DNA of 64,000 nt from Bryoerythrophyllum caledonicum (Eukaryota > Streptophyta > Bryopsida > Pottiales > Pottiaceae), in NCBI GenBank assembly GCA_963971425.1, contig OZ020517.1, positions 1,676,501-1,740,500 of the forward strand. The letters run 5' to 3'. A program made the position numbers and the translations under genes. Every line of letters starts with the position of its first letter. Position 1 is the first letter of the stretch. Below the pieces are notes generated by a model. It made no database searches and was not told the DNA's origin. It worked only from the letters and a program-made list of their open reading frames with translations. Positions 1 through 11,397 of the stretch are shown piece after piece.

Positions 1-584
1 TCCATCACTGACATGCATTCCATGTACCTAGGAATTGTGTGTGGGTTTTCATAGTATATCTTCCTATCTAAGGAACAAAAAAATCTAGTTTTCAGAAGCG
101 AACCTTGGGAACTATGAATATCCAAGAGGAGCAGAAGTAACTCATCTAACAGATACAAATTAGCCACGTCATTGCTTGGGTAATCCCACGTATTGAGCAA
201 CACGACGTTCTCGGGCCGATTTAGCATATGCTTAATTGGGTTGTCGTCAATTACTAGAGTATTTTCTGGAGTGTATTGACCGAGAAATCGATTAAACAGA
301 TGCTTTGACAAGGTCTTCAAGAGAATCTCCTTATCTTGCTTTGGAGACTCACTCATGTAGGTTGTTCTTCCAATGTGGTTACTAGTGGCAATTTTATCAC
401 ACTCATCTTGGCCTGAGACCCTAGCCGGTTTGGTGCCAGAGTGCTGAAAAACATAATCAACAATTTTCTTTGTGCTCAAAGTCTTCATCAAACTCCAGAC
501 CATGATGGTGGAAAACTGAGACAACTTAGTGAGGAATTTGGTACATCCCGGCCATACCCTCACAAGTTTTGGAGGAATAAGGGT
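1..584 (-). CDS. FCP1/NLI-like HAD phosphatase, partial (exon running off the left edge)
   Basis: On the minus strand one frame stays open from about 584 to the window edge, about 194 codons. Its translation carries FCP1-type landmarks in order: RVWPGCTKFLTKLS (the usual 'RPG..EFL..LS' strand), MVWSLM (the WS motif), an insert, then LVIDDNP (the acidic IDD motif near 240-255) followed by NVVLLNTWDYPSNDVANLYLLDELL. Known members dephosphorylate Ser/Thr on proteins such as the RNA polymerase II tail. The catalytic DxDxT segment is not in this exon and should lie in an upstream exon at higher coordinates, which I did not find. An in-frame TAG at 585-587 provides an AG acceptor for an exon starting at 584. 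It could also be a pseudogene fragment. Family assignment is moderate; substrate is unknown. Confidence 0.55.
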
Positions 585-587
585 CTA

Positions 588-2459
588 TCGGTCGGTTTTG
601 CAAATTCATGACGTCAAAGTTTATGAAATTTTTTGAGCATGTGATTTTATGGCTCTACATCAAGATCTTATGGTTCCAAATTTAAAAATAATTTATTTTT
701 CAGTATTCATACTAGTCTAATGGGCAACAAATAATTTATAGACAATGAACAATCTATAAACAATGACTTCAAAATTTGAAATTTATTAACAATGTATCGA
801 AAAATAAATAAATACAGTAAATAAAAAGTAGGTTTCATTGTCGCAAGGAGGCAATCCGAACATTTGTCGGATGTTTCTCATGTACTGGGATTTTGCTTTT
901 TGTTGTCCCTCTTGCCGAGGTCACGCTCAAGCTCAATAAGCCGCCTCCCCCTCACATCAACATCATCATCTTAAGGTAAAGAATGCAATTCCTAATGTCT
1001 AGATTCTCGGTAGGTTGCTTGATCAGTCATTTTGGATGTCAGACGGTTGATCGTTGCTCTAAAAATGTTCCAAATGGGCTTTTTTAGAACTTGGCATGAT
1101 TCTTGTATTGTCAATTTTCATCAATGCTTTTCAAGATTTCAACTTTAGATGGACACTCCTAAATGCCTTGTGGACATATAGTTGTTTGCTTTATCCAATA
1201 ATGGATGAAAAATTATTCTACTCCAGTGTGTTTTGTAGGAGTGTGGAAAATTTAGGCAGCTTGCCAAATTACTCAAAAAAGTTCCAAGTTTTTGTTATAG
1301 AACCAAGCTACAACACTTCCTAGAAGATTTCACATTCAAATACTTCCAATAGTGCAAAGATTTCACACCAAGACAAGTTGTATCTTCCAAGTAGCATGCC
1401 AAAAAACTATCATTCTTTTAAATAAAAAGGCAAAATATTTTAGAATTTTGCACTTTTATTCCTTGTTCTTTCCCTACCTCAAGAAATTTGTAATAATCTC
1501 TAGCTTCACCATCTGGAAAAAGATTTTATGTACAATTGAGACCACAAAAAATTAAATGGATTTTTTATTGTGATTTTGGACCACTTCTTGTTGCAAGATA
1601 GTTTTGGATATAGTAAAAACCTTGAATGTGCCCAAATGCTATTGAACTAGTACCTTATATCATATAGATTGTGATGGCAAAGAGTGACAACTTTGCATAG
1701 TGTAAGTTTCATTTAATCATAAAAGCTTAGAATTCTAACACTATAATATCAAGGTGCAAAAAACCATTGTGATAATACTATAATCTTCCGACCTATGCGA
1801 TCAAAAACTATATTTAAGATTTTCCATGTTTCTCCAATGGTAGATATCAAGATCTTACAGTTGGAAGTCATGTGAGATAATTATTTGTGAATGTGTTATA
1901 TTGCCACCATGAACAATTGTTGCGGAAAGTGTTTAGGAAAATCTGAACATGATGTACATTTCCTTCAGAAGCATATTTATATTGTTCATAAAGTTGATTT
2001 TGTGAAGTTGTGAATATAGATACCTAATTATGAAATTGTTTGTGCCAACGCCAAATTATATTGTTTTAAAATGTGATCCTTATATGAAATCTCAAAATGA
2101 TTATCTTAATATATCAGTAATTGGGTTGCTTTCTTTTTGCAAAGATTCTTTGACATATAATGCTTTCTAATCCTCTTTGCATACCATCAGTAAATCTCAC
2201 ATCTAATGCATGTAATCTAATATTTTTGTGCAAGTGTCAAAAACATTTAGTTTCCATTTTCATGAAGAGTAAATCCTCCAATTGCTTAATATGGATATGC
2301 CAATATTACCATAATCTATTTCTTCCATATCATTTATGTTATAAAGCAGTATATACAAGTAACTAAGGTGACAATTTTTTTATAATTTAACCTTGTAAAG
2401 CGAGCCCACAAGAAATTAATGCATCATCTGTCAACGTTCTAGAGCTTCTCCATTTGAAA
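588..2459. other. Intergenic, no supported gene
   Basis: AT-rich sequence with only short open frames of about 65-75 codons that show no domain or codon pattern. A minus-strand stretch near 886-972 is more GC-rich and open (it reads DDDVDVRGRRLIELERDLGK) and might be a small exon of the edge gene, but its splice sites are weak. Confidence 0.5.
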
Positions 2460-2820
2460 TGAGGTAAGGTTAGCCCCCCATAACCAACAAAAATCTATAG
2501 CCAACGCCTATAAAATTGGGGTATATCCAACCCTCTTCCTTCCCATTACCACCAACTCAGCTCCAAATGGAGGTTTGCTATTAGTCAAGACCCATACTTT
2601 TGGTCGTTGGTTATGGGGGATACCTAGTGTTGGCCACCCACTAAACATGGCTATACAGTTTGAAAATTCATAACTAATTCAATTTTCATTGAAAAAATAT
2701 GAAATCACTTGGGTTGGAATTGTAATTCTATTGGCTATCACTGAAAATAACAGTATAATTATCTCCTCTCTCCATATATGCACATTCCTTAACTTCTCGG
2801 TTTTAGGGGGGCTTACCTCA
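2460..2820. mobile_element. Foldback MITE, about 360 bp
   Basis: The ends are imperfect inverted repeats: TGAGGTAAGGTTAGCCCCCC at the left, and a right end whose complement reads TGAGGTAAGCCCCCCTAAAA. A second inner inverted pair follows (CATAACCAACAAAA near 2480, against TCGTTGGTTATGGGGG near 2602). It has no coding capacity. A target duplication could not be fixed with certainty; a short AT is possible. Superfamily unassigned. Confidence 0.55.
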
Positions 2821-3256
2821 TATCAACTAGAAGCCATGAAAATTAGTTAGAAGTCTAACTGTTTTCAGTGGCCAAAATATCAAGAATTGGTCATTAAACC
2901 CTATACAGCAATTTTTACAACATTCTTGAGCAGCCCAAGAACAAACTCATTCCTATCAGGGAATTTTCTAGGGAGCTGTTCTGAAATGCAAGGCACCGGA
3001 AATCCCAAACTTCCAAAACAACGGTCTCAGAGTCCATATCAAAGCAAGTGCTGAATTATGTCGATGGCATTCTCTGGGGTTTTGAAACTTGGTTGGATAA
3101 TCTGCAATTATCTAATCTGGAGTTTCAAGAGTAAGCCACATTGTACTCTGTTTTGAGATGAAGAGAGCATTCACATTCAAACCACATTAAATATCTGACT
3201 GAATTACTGCACGGCTACCACATATGCACCACAATGTGAAAGGGCCAAACATTTTA

Positions 3257-4183
3257 CCCCTAAATGAGAAAGTCCTGAGGGAGGCTTTTGCAAATCTTGG
3301 GCACGTTCCCATGGTTGCAATTTATATTTGCAATTCTTGAAATTTTGTACAAAGATGCAAGAAGACAAGAGGTACGTGGGAGTATAATTGTTATTTTCAT
3401 TAGACTTGTAAAAAAAATCTATGCCATCTTAAGGAAAAAATTGTCGAGTACCAGCACGTTGGGCAACTCCAAAAACTTTTGCTAGGACACTCTAGTAAAT
3501 TTGAGATTTTCAATACTAGCAAGTTGTATTATTTATTTCATATTGTCAAAAAACATTTCTTGTCTTTAGTGAAAAATGCATTTTATCCCAAGTCAAAGAT
3601 TTTTACATATTGTTGGGCAGGGAACCAGAAAACTTCTTCTTTTCCACATAAAACTTTGAGATCTTCATATTCTTCACTTTTTATTTTTTCTATGACAAGT
3701 AGTGGTGTAAACCTTCTTTTTTACTCTTTGGATTATCATTCTAAAACATGTAATGTTGCCAAAAAATTAAAACGTGAATGGGCACTTTTTGAACCTCCAC
3801 TCCTTGCACATTTTTTTGAATATGCTACACCCCTTCCCTACCTCCAAAATTGGTGTACAAGGAGTTAATACTATGATCAACATGATGATAAAATTTAGAC
3901 CTTGTGTAGTGCAAAAATTTGACACCAAGTGAAGTCAAAGTCTACTGACCCACTCAATGCAAGGATGAAAGTGAACTAATTTTTCGACTTTGAACACTAT
4001 AATCATTGAATCCGTGCAGTCAAAGTTGATGAATTTTGTTCGAGTATGTTATTTATTAAGTGTTCAATGAGATCCTACAATTAAAACTAGAAATACAAAA
4101 AAAAAATTCCTTCCTTACTCATTGCATTGAAACTAACAGTTTTGAAGTGTTTTTGGTGTGAAATTATGAAGGAAATTTAGGGG
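3257..4183 (-). mobile_element. TTAA-type (piggyBac-like) non-autonomous element, family A, reverse copy
   Basis: The right end is ...ATTTAGGGG followed by TTAA; the left end is TTTA then CCCCTAAAT. The interior matches the reverse complement of the complete family copies at 9504 and 56847, for example the stretch for 'cacaccaaaaacacttcaaa', the CTACACCCCTT block near 3826 and the 'AAGTGAAGTCAAAGTCT' block near 3928. Open frames inside are accidental. Length about 927 bp. Confidence 0.65.
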
Positions 4184-4187
4184 TTAA

Positions 4188-4737
4188 ATTCTTGTAAATG
4201 AATTTCTACTTACTAGTTCACAATCTCGTAGTTCCTTAGCCCCGAGTGCCTAAGATATCAAAAGGAGTCTATCACCACAATCCATTCAATATACAACGAA
4301 TTGCTAAAAACTTCTAAAAAGCAAGCAGGTGTTAGTGAGGGATTCAAGACCTTCTAGTGCAACATAAGGATGCTTGGGGTTAGAAAGTCATGTCATTGGA
4401 CACATTTATTCTAGAAACCAAAACCTATGCATTCAATAAACTCAAATGAAAAACGCCAAAGTTTGACAAATTCCCAGATGCCGAGTCAGCACGACGACGC
4501 ACATTATCGACAAGAATTATCCGATGAATGGCGCGTCACAGACATGGGACCACAATGAAGAAAAACCATCGTCAACTTCCTCCGAAGTGCATCATGGAGA
4601 GCGGTTGAGATGAACGGAATGGGCTGTGGCGCAAGGACTGTGAGCCAGCCAAGTGGAATCCAGCCACTTGGCTCGCATGCCACTCGCATTCTCTGCACTC
4701 GATCGCCACTGCGACAGCGGCGCTCCAGAGCCATCCT
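4188..4737. other. Intergenic / upstream region of the LEA gene
   Basis: No gene is supported. GC content rises toward the LEA gene and the last 300 bases probably hold its distal promoter. Open frames on both strands here are short and overlap each other. Confidence 0.4.
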
Positions 4738-4743
4738 ACGTGG
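4738..4743 (+). promoter_or_regulatory. ABRE-like ACGTGG element upstream of the LEA gene
   Basis: ACGTGG (context CCTACGTGGTT) lies about 30 bases upstream of a TATA-like CATATAAC at about 4769-4776 and about 160 bases before the LEA start codon. ACGTGG is the core of the abscisic-acid response element bound by ABF/AREB bZIP factors, which fits a desiccation-protein gene. Activity is inferred from sequence only. Confidence 0.45.
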
Positions 4744-4901
4744 TTGCCTCTACATGCCTTCTCTCGCTCATATAACGCCATCTCCAAGACTCCGCTTTCT
4801 CATTCGATTCATCAATCTCTCCGCTTTCACATCTCTCATTTCAGACTTCTTACTTGCTTTTCCTCGTTTTCATCTTTCTACCGACTTTACCGTAGTTCGC
4901 T

Positions 4902-6059
4902 ATGTCGACCTTCGATCAGACCAAGGCGCAGGCCGGGAAGAAGGCCGACGAGACCAAGGGATTCGGCCAGGAGAAGGCTGGACAGGCCCACGGCGCTGCT
5001 CAGGTACTACCCGTTGAATCTGTGATTTGCTCTTGCTCTCTGATCTTGAGGGTTGTATTGAGGGTTCAGCTGCTTTCGGGGGGTTTTATGTAATGGTTAG
5101 TATGATCACAAGGATCCGAACTTGATGGATCAGCTTCTCGCTCCTCGTGATGCATGAGAGATGGCTAGGCTTTCACCTTGTCGGTTGTTTGATTGGGCAC
5201 ATGGTCGATGAAAGTGTTCTATGGTGATTTGTGCTTGCTCTTAGTTACATCATCTTGCAGTGCACCTGCTGGATCTTAGAATCTAGATGAGATGTTAAGT
5301 GTTTCAGCTGTTGCATGCGATCTGATCAGATTATGTGAGGTATTGGTTTTGAGGGTGCGAATTCCTTGTGTTTGATTGCAGAGCGCGACTGGAACTGCGC
5401 AAGGCAAGGCTCAGCAGGCCAAGTCTGCCGCGTCGGACACCACCCAGAGCGTGGGTGACTCGGCGGCCAACACCGCGGGCGCGGCCAAGGACAAGGCCTT
5501 CGGCGCCAAGGACGCGGCAGGCAGCAAGGCCGACGAGACGGGGAGCTTCGTGGGCGACAAGGCCAGCCAGGCCAAGGGCGCGGCTGCCAACACCGTGGGC
5601 GCGGCCAAGGACAAGGCCTTTGGTGCCAAGGATGCGGCGGGCAGCAAGGCGGACGAGACGGGGAGCTTCGTAGGCGACAAGGCCAACCAGGCGAAGGGCG
5701 CGGCTGCCAACACTGCGGGCGCCGCTCAGGATAAGGCCATTGGCGCCAAGGATGCGGTGGGCAGCAAGGCCAGCGAGACAGGGAGCTTTGTAGGCGACAA
5801 GACCAACCAGGCCAAGGGGGCGGCTGCCGACACCGCGGGCGCCACCCAAGATAAGGCCTCAGGCATCCTGGGCACGGCGCAGGCCACGGCCGGGGATGCT
5901 GTGAACTACGCCAAGGGCGCGGCTGGGAGCGCGCAACAGACCGCCGTGAACGCCGCCACTCAGGCCAAGGACGCTACTGGAAATGTGTTGCAGCAGACGG
6001 GTGACGCTGTGGCCAGCGCTGCCACCAAGGCCAAGGAAACTGTCACCCCCAAGCAATAG
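4902..6059 (+). CDS. Late embryogenesis abundant (LEA group 3/4-like) protein, 2 exons
   Basis: Exon 1 is 4902-5003 (starts MSTFDQTKAQAGKK), the donor is CAG|GTACTA, a 378-base intron ends TTTGATTGCAG, and exon 2 is 5382-6059 ending in TAG. This gives about 259 residues, rich in Ala, Lys, Gly, Asp and Thr with no Cys or Trp. The centre is a 40-residue tandem repeat containing DKAFGAKDAAGSKADETGSF and VGDKASQAKGAAANT: three near-full units plus a partial fourth, from about 5467 to 5860. Such proteins are disordered in water and form amphipathic helices on drying, protecting membranes and enzymes. No signal peptide is evident, so it is probably cytosolic. The ACGTGG site upstream suggests abscisic-acid or drought control. 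The exon is very GC-rich compared with its surroundings. The LEA family call is firm; the exact group is less certain. Confidence 0.9.
5467..5860 (+). repeat. 120-bp in-frame tandem repeat within the LEA gene
   Basis: Three units of 120 bp and a partial fourth encode the 40-residue LEA module. The first two units are nearly identical and the third is more diverged (KASETGSF for KADETGSF, AQDKAIG for AKDKAFG), which suggests stepwise unit duplication or local gene conversion. Confidence 0.85.
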
Positions 6060-7133
6060 AGTTGTGTAGACCGTTGTGAAGGCCCAAGTTGTGTAGACCA
6101 TTGTGAAGCCGTATTTATTGTTTGTAGTGTAGTTGTTGGTAAATAACTACTATGCTCAGTTTTGCATATCTGTAAAGACCACAGAGTATTCGTTAATTAT
6201 TCAATCACAACGCTGATACTGTATTGATCTAATCTTGGTTTTTTCACTGATGTTCGTTTATAACTATGCTTCCTTATATTGGTCGCTGAGTTATGCATAC
6301 TTGCTAAAACTAGTGTGCTATCATCGTCTTAGTTTGACGACATCTTTCAGAAAATTGACTGTTATGCTTTACACTTGGATTGAAGGAAGCCTGCACAATA
6401 TCGATTTCCAGTACGCAATGTACAGTTTTTTGACGAAATTAGTCATTGAAAACAAATCTTGGACGTGCAGAGCCCTCTCAGGAAAAATTAGAGTTTCACC
6501 CACGCTTCACATTAGTGACGAAACTTGTCAGAATATAACTTCCAAAGGGTGAAATATTACAGTCTATTCAGTTAAAACTTAACACTGGACATGGAAAGGG
6601 AATGATACTCCAAGGCTGCAGAAGTAGTTGCACTGAAAGCGTGGCGTGAGCACTAGATCTGCACCCAGCAGACTCTTTATGGTATTAGCGTGAATCTCCT
6701 TGGGCATTAAAAGTTGTGCTCTGTGTATGTCTCTTCACCTCAAGTCACAGTTAATATCATTAGAGCATCCGCAAAAAGGACTTCGGCAACAAGCCTCAGA
6801 AAATTTGTCAAAACCTACGCCTACTATATGAATGTAACTGTACATACATGTATATATACGATCACGGGCTCCAACAATCAATTTGGTAGGAGGAACACAA
6901 GTTTGGATACCCCTATTCATGATGGAGTATCCATAAAGTGCTTGTCGATTTACCTGCATCACTTTTTATTGAATATACCTGCAGCACTTTTGATAGTAAA
7001 GCTTCTCATACATTGTATTGGTGCAGGGCTATCACTAGACCAAAAAAACAATTATGGTCAATTGTTGTTTCCTATGACTTTCTCCTCTAAAGGCCCAAGG
7101 CATTATACTTTCTAGAAACATTCCAAAACTGCC
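6060..7133. other. LEA 3' region and intergenic, no further gene supported
   Basis: The first 150 bases are probably the LEA 3' untranslated region, including a direct repeat of AAGTTGTGTAGACC. The remainder has short frames with no recognisable product. A short CTAAAGGCCCAAGGCATT near 7087 recurs at about 35596 and may be an end fragment of a family A repeat. Confidence 0.45.
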
Positions 7134-8642
7134 ACTACACTAAAGATGGCATTTGGTGTAGTGGACACTAAATACGAACCCATACACTACTACTCAACTT
7201 GACAATTAGTGTAGTGACAAAACTATACACTAAATGTCAACTACTACACTAAATGTCCATTCTAGTAAATAGTGGAACTTAGATTTTTTTACATGTGGAC
7301 ATTTAGTGTATGAAACATAGAAAATGATTACGTGCACATTTCAAGCATCAAAGTAAAGAAAGTTTCGAGTGCATTGAAAAAAAAAAAAAACAATTTGCAA
7401 AAGAAAGATTGGAAAAAATATAATGTGGATATGGAACCACAAAAAAATCCCGGAAGTAGAAAAAAATAGAATGTGATTATGGAAGGAAATGAATTTGCAA
7501 ATATAAGATTGGAAAAATAAGAAATTGGAATTCAAAGGAAAGTGAGAGAAGAAAGAAATATTGGAAAATTCAAAAAACATAGATATAAAATAAATAAATG
7601 ATAAATAAATATTAAATAAACAAACATACAATAAATGTTCATTAAGTATAATATTGGATACTAATATAATAAATATTAAATAATGCAATTGGTAAAAACC
7701 AAACATTAAATAATCATGGATCATGATAAATGAATATATATAAAGATTAAATATTCACAAAACTTACAAATATACAAAAGTATCATATTATATTTTTTAA
7801 ATATTTCAATACTCATAAAAATCATAATATACAATCTATATTCATTAAATATTCACAAATATTCATTAAATATCACTTAAGTATTAATTGAATATTAACT
7901 AAATATTAAATAATTATTTATCAAATATATATTATATACCAACATAATATAATTCAAATATCAATTAAATTCTTAGTGAATGTGAATCAAATATTAATTA
8001 AATATTCATCAAATATTCATCAAAATATTCAGTACATATTCATGAAATACTAATTAAATATCAATTACATATTTATTAAATATTCAAAAATATTCAGAAA
8101 TAGTCATAAAACATTCATTAAATAATTATTGTATACTCATTGAATATTCATAAACTATCATTTTCATATTTAAATATTATTTACATACTAATGAAGTATT
8201 AAATAAGCATACATTACATATCATTAATTAACAAATATTCATTAATTATATAATGAATATAAATTTAATATTAACTTAATATTAATTTAAATGTTTTAAT
8301 CTTAGTTTAACATTATTTTAATATTATTTTAATATTATTTTGATGTTATTTTGGAAATAGGATACTATTTTAATATTATTTTATTAGGGTACTATTTTAA
8401 TATTATTTTAGAAATAGGGTAGTATTTCCCATGTGGGTAAGTAGTACTATTTATACCTTTTAATATCATTTAAGTATTATTTTAATATTGTTTTAGAAAT
8501 AGGGTACTAAGGTAGGTGGATGATTGGGGGTTATTTTAAATGTCAATGGCCGCTAACACTAATTGCCAACTTGTTCACGAATAGTGTACTAGGGTAATTA
8601 CACTATTCGTACCATTACACTAAATGCCATCTTTAGTGTACC
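7134..8642. mobile_element. AT-rich non-autonomous element with palindromic inverted ends, family C (1.5 kb)
   Basis: The left end reads CACTACACTAAAGATGGCAT and the reverse complement of the right end reads TACACTAAAGATGGCATTTA. Each end is itself a near-palindrome, because TACACTAAA is followed by TTTRGTGTA. Between about 7330 and 8520 lies degenerate low-complexity DNA built from AAATATTCATTAAATATTAA-like words. No protein is credible. A 284-bp relative lies at 35846. The starting CACTA is suggestive of CACTA elements, but without a clear 3-bp duplication I leave the superfamily open. Confidence 0.6.
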
Positions 8643-9480
8643 AAAGCGTGGCAAGCAAATCTAAATTTGAAGTAACCCTTTGGAGTTTTACCCGTAAGAT
8701 TTTAAAATAAACTACTATATGAACTTACCATAATTTTTTTGGTGCAATCCACCACACTGGTATGAAGTTTATGGCGTTTGAAGTCAAGACCGGTTCATTT
8801 TGTTCCCCGCGCTAAGTGAATGAGGAGACTTTGACTTCACTTGGTGATAATTTTTTGCACTACACAAGGTCTAAATCCATTACCATTGTGTTAAGCATGA
8901 TGTTATGTCTTTAAGCCCCAATTTTTAGAGGTAGAGAAGGGGTGCAGCATATTCAAAACAAGTGTGCAAGGAGTGGAGGTTCTAATATTGCCAATTCACA
9001 TTTTATTTTTTGTGAACTGAATATGTTTAAAAATAATAATCCAAACAAGCAATAGGAAGGTTTCCATCACATATTGGCACCAAAAAATAAAAAGTGAAAA
9101 TATGAAGATCTCTAGGTTTTATGTAGGAAAGAAGAAGTTTTTTTGGTACCTTGCCTGACAATGTATGAGAATGTTTGACTTGGGTTATATATATTTTTTA
9201 CACAAAAGACAAGAATTATTTTTGACATCTTCAGAGAAGGTAATATTCTCTATATGTATGAAAAACCTCAATGTCAATAGAAACTTCTAGCAAAACTTTT
9301 GGAGCTGCCCGAAGTCTACAATTTGACTTTGAATGCTAATAACTTTCATATAATAAATCCCACCAATTTTATTTTATTTAAATATAAAAATTATCCACAA
9401 AGCTCTTATCACAGACAATCTAGTATAAAATTTTCAAAAAGAAAAGGTTTTTTTTTCAAAATTTAGGAACTTGCCTAAAA
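8643..9480 (+). mobile_element. Family A element, truncated forward copy
   Basis: The sequence from CAAATCTAAATTTGAAGTAA onward matches the second unit near 22195. It then follows the family A body, including GACTTTGACTTCACTTGGTG, CACTACACAAGGTCTAAATC, the GTGCAAGGAGTGGAGGTTC block and the TTTGACTTGGGTT block. Its left side is cut by the family C element. Noncoding. Confidence 0.6.
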
Positions 9481-9503
9481 TGATAAATGTCCCCCATGAT
9501 TAA

Positions 9504-10449
9504 CCCCTGAGGTACCGTGACAGTTTTACACCAAAAACACTTCAAAATTGTTAAATTCTAGAGCACTAAACAAAGAAAGAAACAAAAACTTTGAGTTCTA
9601 GTTTTGACCGTAGGATCTCAAAGACGACTTATTCAGTACTGTATCTGGAAAATCTTATAAACTTTGACCGCATGGATTGAAAAATTATAGAGTTTGAAGT
9701 CAAGAAAATGGTTCATTTTCTTCCCTGCATTCAGTGGGTCAGCAGACTTTGACTTCACTTGGTGTCAAATTTTTGCACTACACAAGGTCTAAATCCATTA
9801 CCATCTTGTTAAGTATGATGTTAGTTCCTTATTCACCAATTTTTAGATGTAGAGGAGAAGTGTAGCATATTCAAAACAACTGTGCAAGGAGTGGAGGTTT
9901 GAAATTTGCCAATTCACACTTTATTTTTTTGTGAACTTAGTATGTTTTAGTTTGATAATCCGAATGGTCAACAAGAAGGCTTACACTACATGTTGTCGTG
10001 GAAGAAATAAAAAGTGAAAAATAAAAAGATATCTAGGTTTTATGTGGAAAAGAATAAGTTTTTTTGATACCTTGTCCAACAATGAGTGACAATGTGTGAA
10101 AATGTTTGACTTGGGTTGGTATGCTATTTTTCACTAAAGACAAGAACTTTATTTTGACAGTATGAAGGGAAACAATAGTACTTGCGAGTATTGAAAATCT
10201 CACATTCAATAGAGTGTCCTAGCAAAAGGTTTTGGAGGTGCCCAAAGTGCCCGCTTTCCCCATTTGAAATTCAAAACCCTATAACCGTTTTCATCAAATG
10301 TCAAATTTAGGAAAATCTTATTTTCCCACTAAGGTCTTGGTAATCCGTTTCTATGGTAAAAAATTCAAAGAGGAATGTTGGAAATTGAAACCATAGGAAC
10401 CTGACCAAACTTTCAAAAAGCCCATTTTTGACACTTGGTCCTTTAGGGG
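9504..10449 (+). mobile_element. Complete family A element (946 bp) flanked by TTAA
   Basis: Left: TTAA (9500-9503) then CCCCTGAGGTACCGTGACAG. Right: CACTTGGTCCTTTAGGGG then TTAA (10450-10453). The ends are short inverted repeats (CCCCTRAGGTACC-like), and the TTAA duplication with C-rich termini is the signature of the piggyBac superfamily. No transposase is encoded, so any movement would need an enzyme supplied elsewhere. The copy at 56847-57789 is collinear and nearly the same length (943 bp). Confidence 0.75.
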
Positions 10450-10453
10450 TTAA

Positions 10454-10863
10454 ATAGGCATTTCAGGGTTGAATCAACTCAGAGTTCATCCTGTCTAGGC
10501 CCTTACCTTTTTAGATATTTCTAAGGTTCTTACAAAATTTGAGTAGCCACACTAGTCATCCAACAAGCAGAAAAGCGATAGGGTGCCTTGAACTTCTCTA
10601 CCGTAAATTTTCTTCTAAAGCTAAAGGATGTTGGAACAACAATGGTAGGCCTTTCCACAGGAGGTTGTTGTAGAGGTTGCAGGCACGGTAAGAAGCATTG
10701 ACTAATGAGGAGCTAATGGGACTAAGAGATGATGAGAGGGGAAGCTCATGGGATGCTGTAGCTTTGACACATGGCGGCCTAATATTGTTAGAGGGTCAAG
10801 GTTGACAACGCGAGCAACTCAACTTGGCCGGCCCAACATCTGCCATGACACGGCATTCACTAA
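10454..10863. other. Intergenic, nothing recognised
   Basis: Unique-looking sequence with a 69-codon open frame at 10748-10957 that has no domain. I see no splice or promoter signals that would support a gene. Confidence 0.4.
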
Positions 10864-11236
10864 GAGCATCTCCACCCGGAGACAGATAACCACCAAATTG
10901 GAGTTTGGTGAGGTCAAAAAGTTGCACCCAACACCTCAAAACGGGGAAACTTTATAAAATTTTAGAAGTTTTGGTGCATGGCACACCAAAATCTCCTTGG
11001 ATGGGGGGGGGTGTGCCATTTTTTGATGTTGGCGACACACCCATATCCTCGTGACACGTGGCGCCGTGTCATTGGTGGTGGGAGGTGAAAGGTGAAAGGT
11101 GAAAGCGTTTTTGTGGGTTGAAAATTTTGGAGCTTTGCGGTGGAGCTCTTATTACTCCAAACCCTAAACCACTCCTAGCGTGGAGTAGATTTTCCGACCT
11201 AGCGTGGAAAATTCCACGCCATGAGTGGAGATGCTC
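10864..11236. mobile_element. MITE with GAGCATCTCCAC inverted ends, 373 bp
   Basis: Perfect 12-bp terminal inverted repeats: GAGCATCTCCAC at 10864-10875 and its complement at 11225-11236. Flanks are TAA on the left and AAA on the right, compatible with a 3-bp duplication. AGAGCATCTCCA-type ends are common among plant Tourist (PIF/Harbinger) and hAT MITEs. Short open frames on both strands are incidental. Confidence 0.65.
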
Positions 11237-11397
11237 AAATGTGAGGGCTAATGTACCCAAAGGTGCAACTGCTCTTAACCCTTCAAGGTTGATGGAAGGT
11301 GGTCGCTCGTCCATACACGACCCGTGCTTGGCTTCTACATCTTCACTTGAATGTGTTGATGGTTGGGAAAGGAATCTAGCCCTTTTTTAGCCAAAAG

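Noticed and set aside
886-972. Small minus-strand exon (DDDVDVRGRRLIELERDLGK) for the edge phosphatase gene
   Set aside because: GC content is suggestive, but the donor and acceptor are weak and the sequence does not resemble the missing DxDxT region.
7134-8642. Firm assignment of the AT-rich element to the CACTA superfamily
   Set aside because: The first bases read CACTACACTAAA, but the right end does not mirror the first CACTA exactly and no 3-bp duplication is clear.
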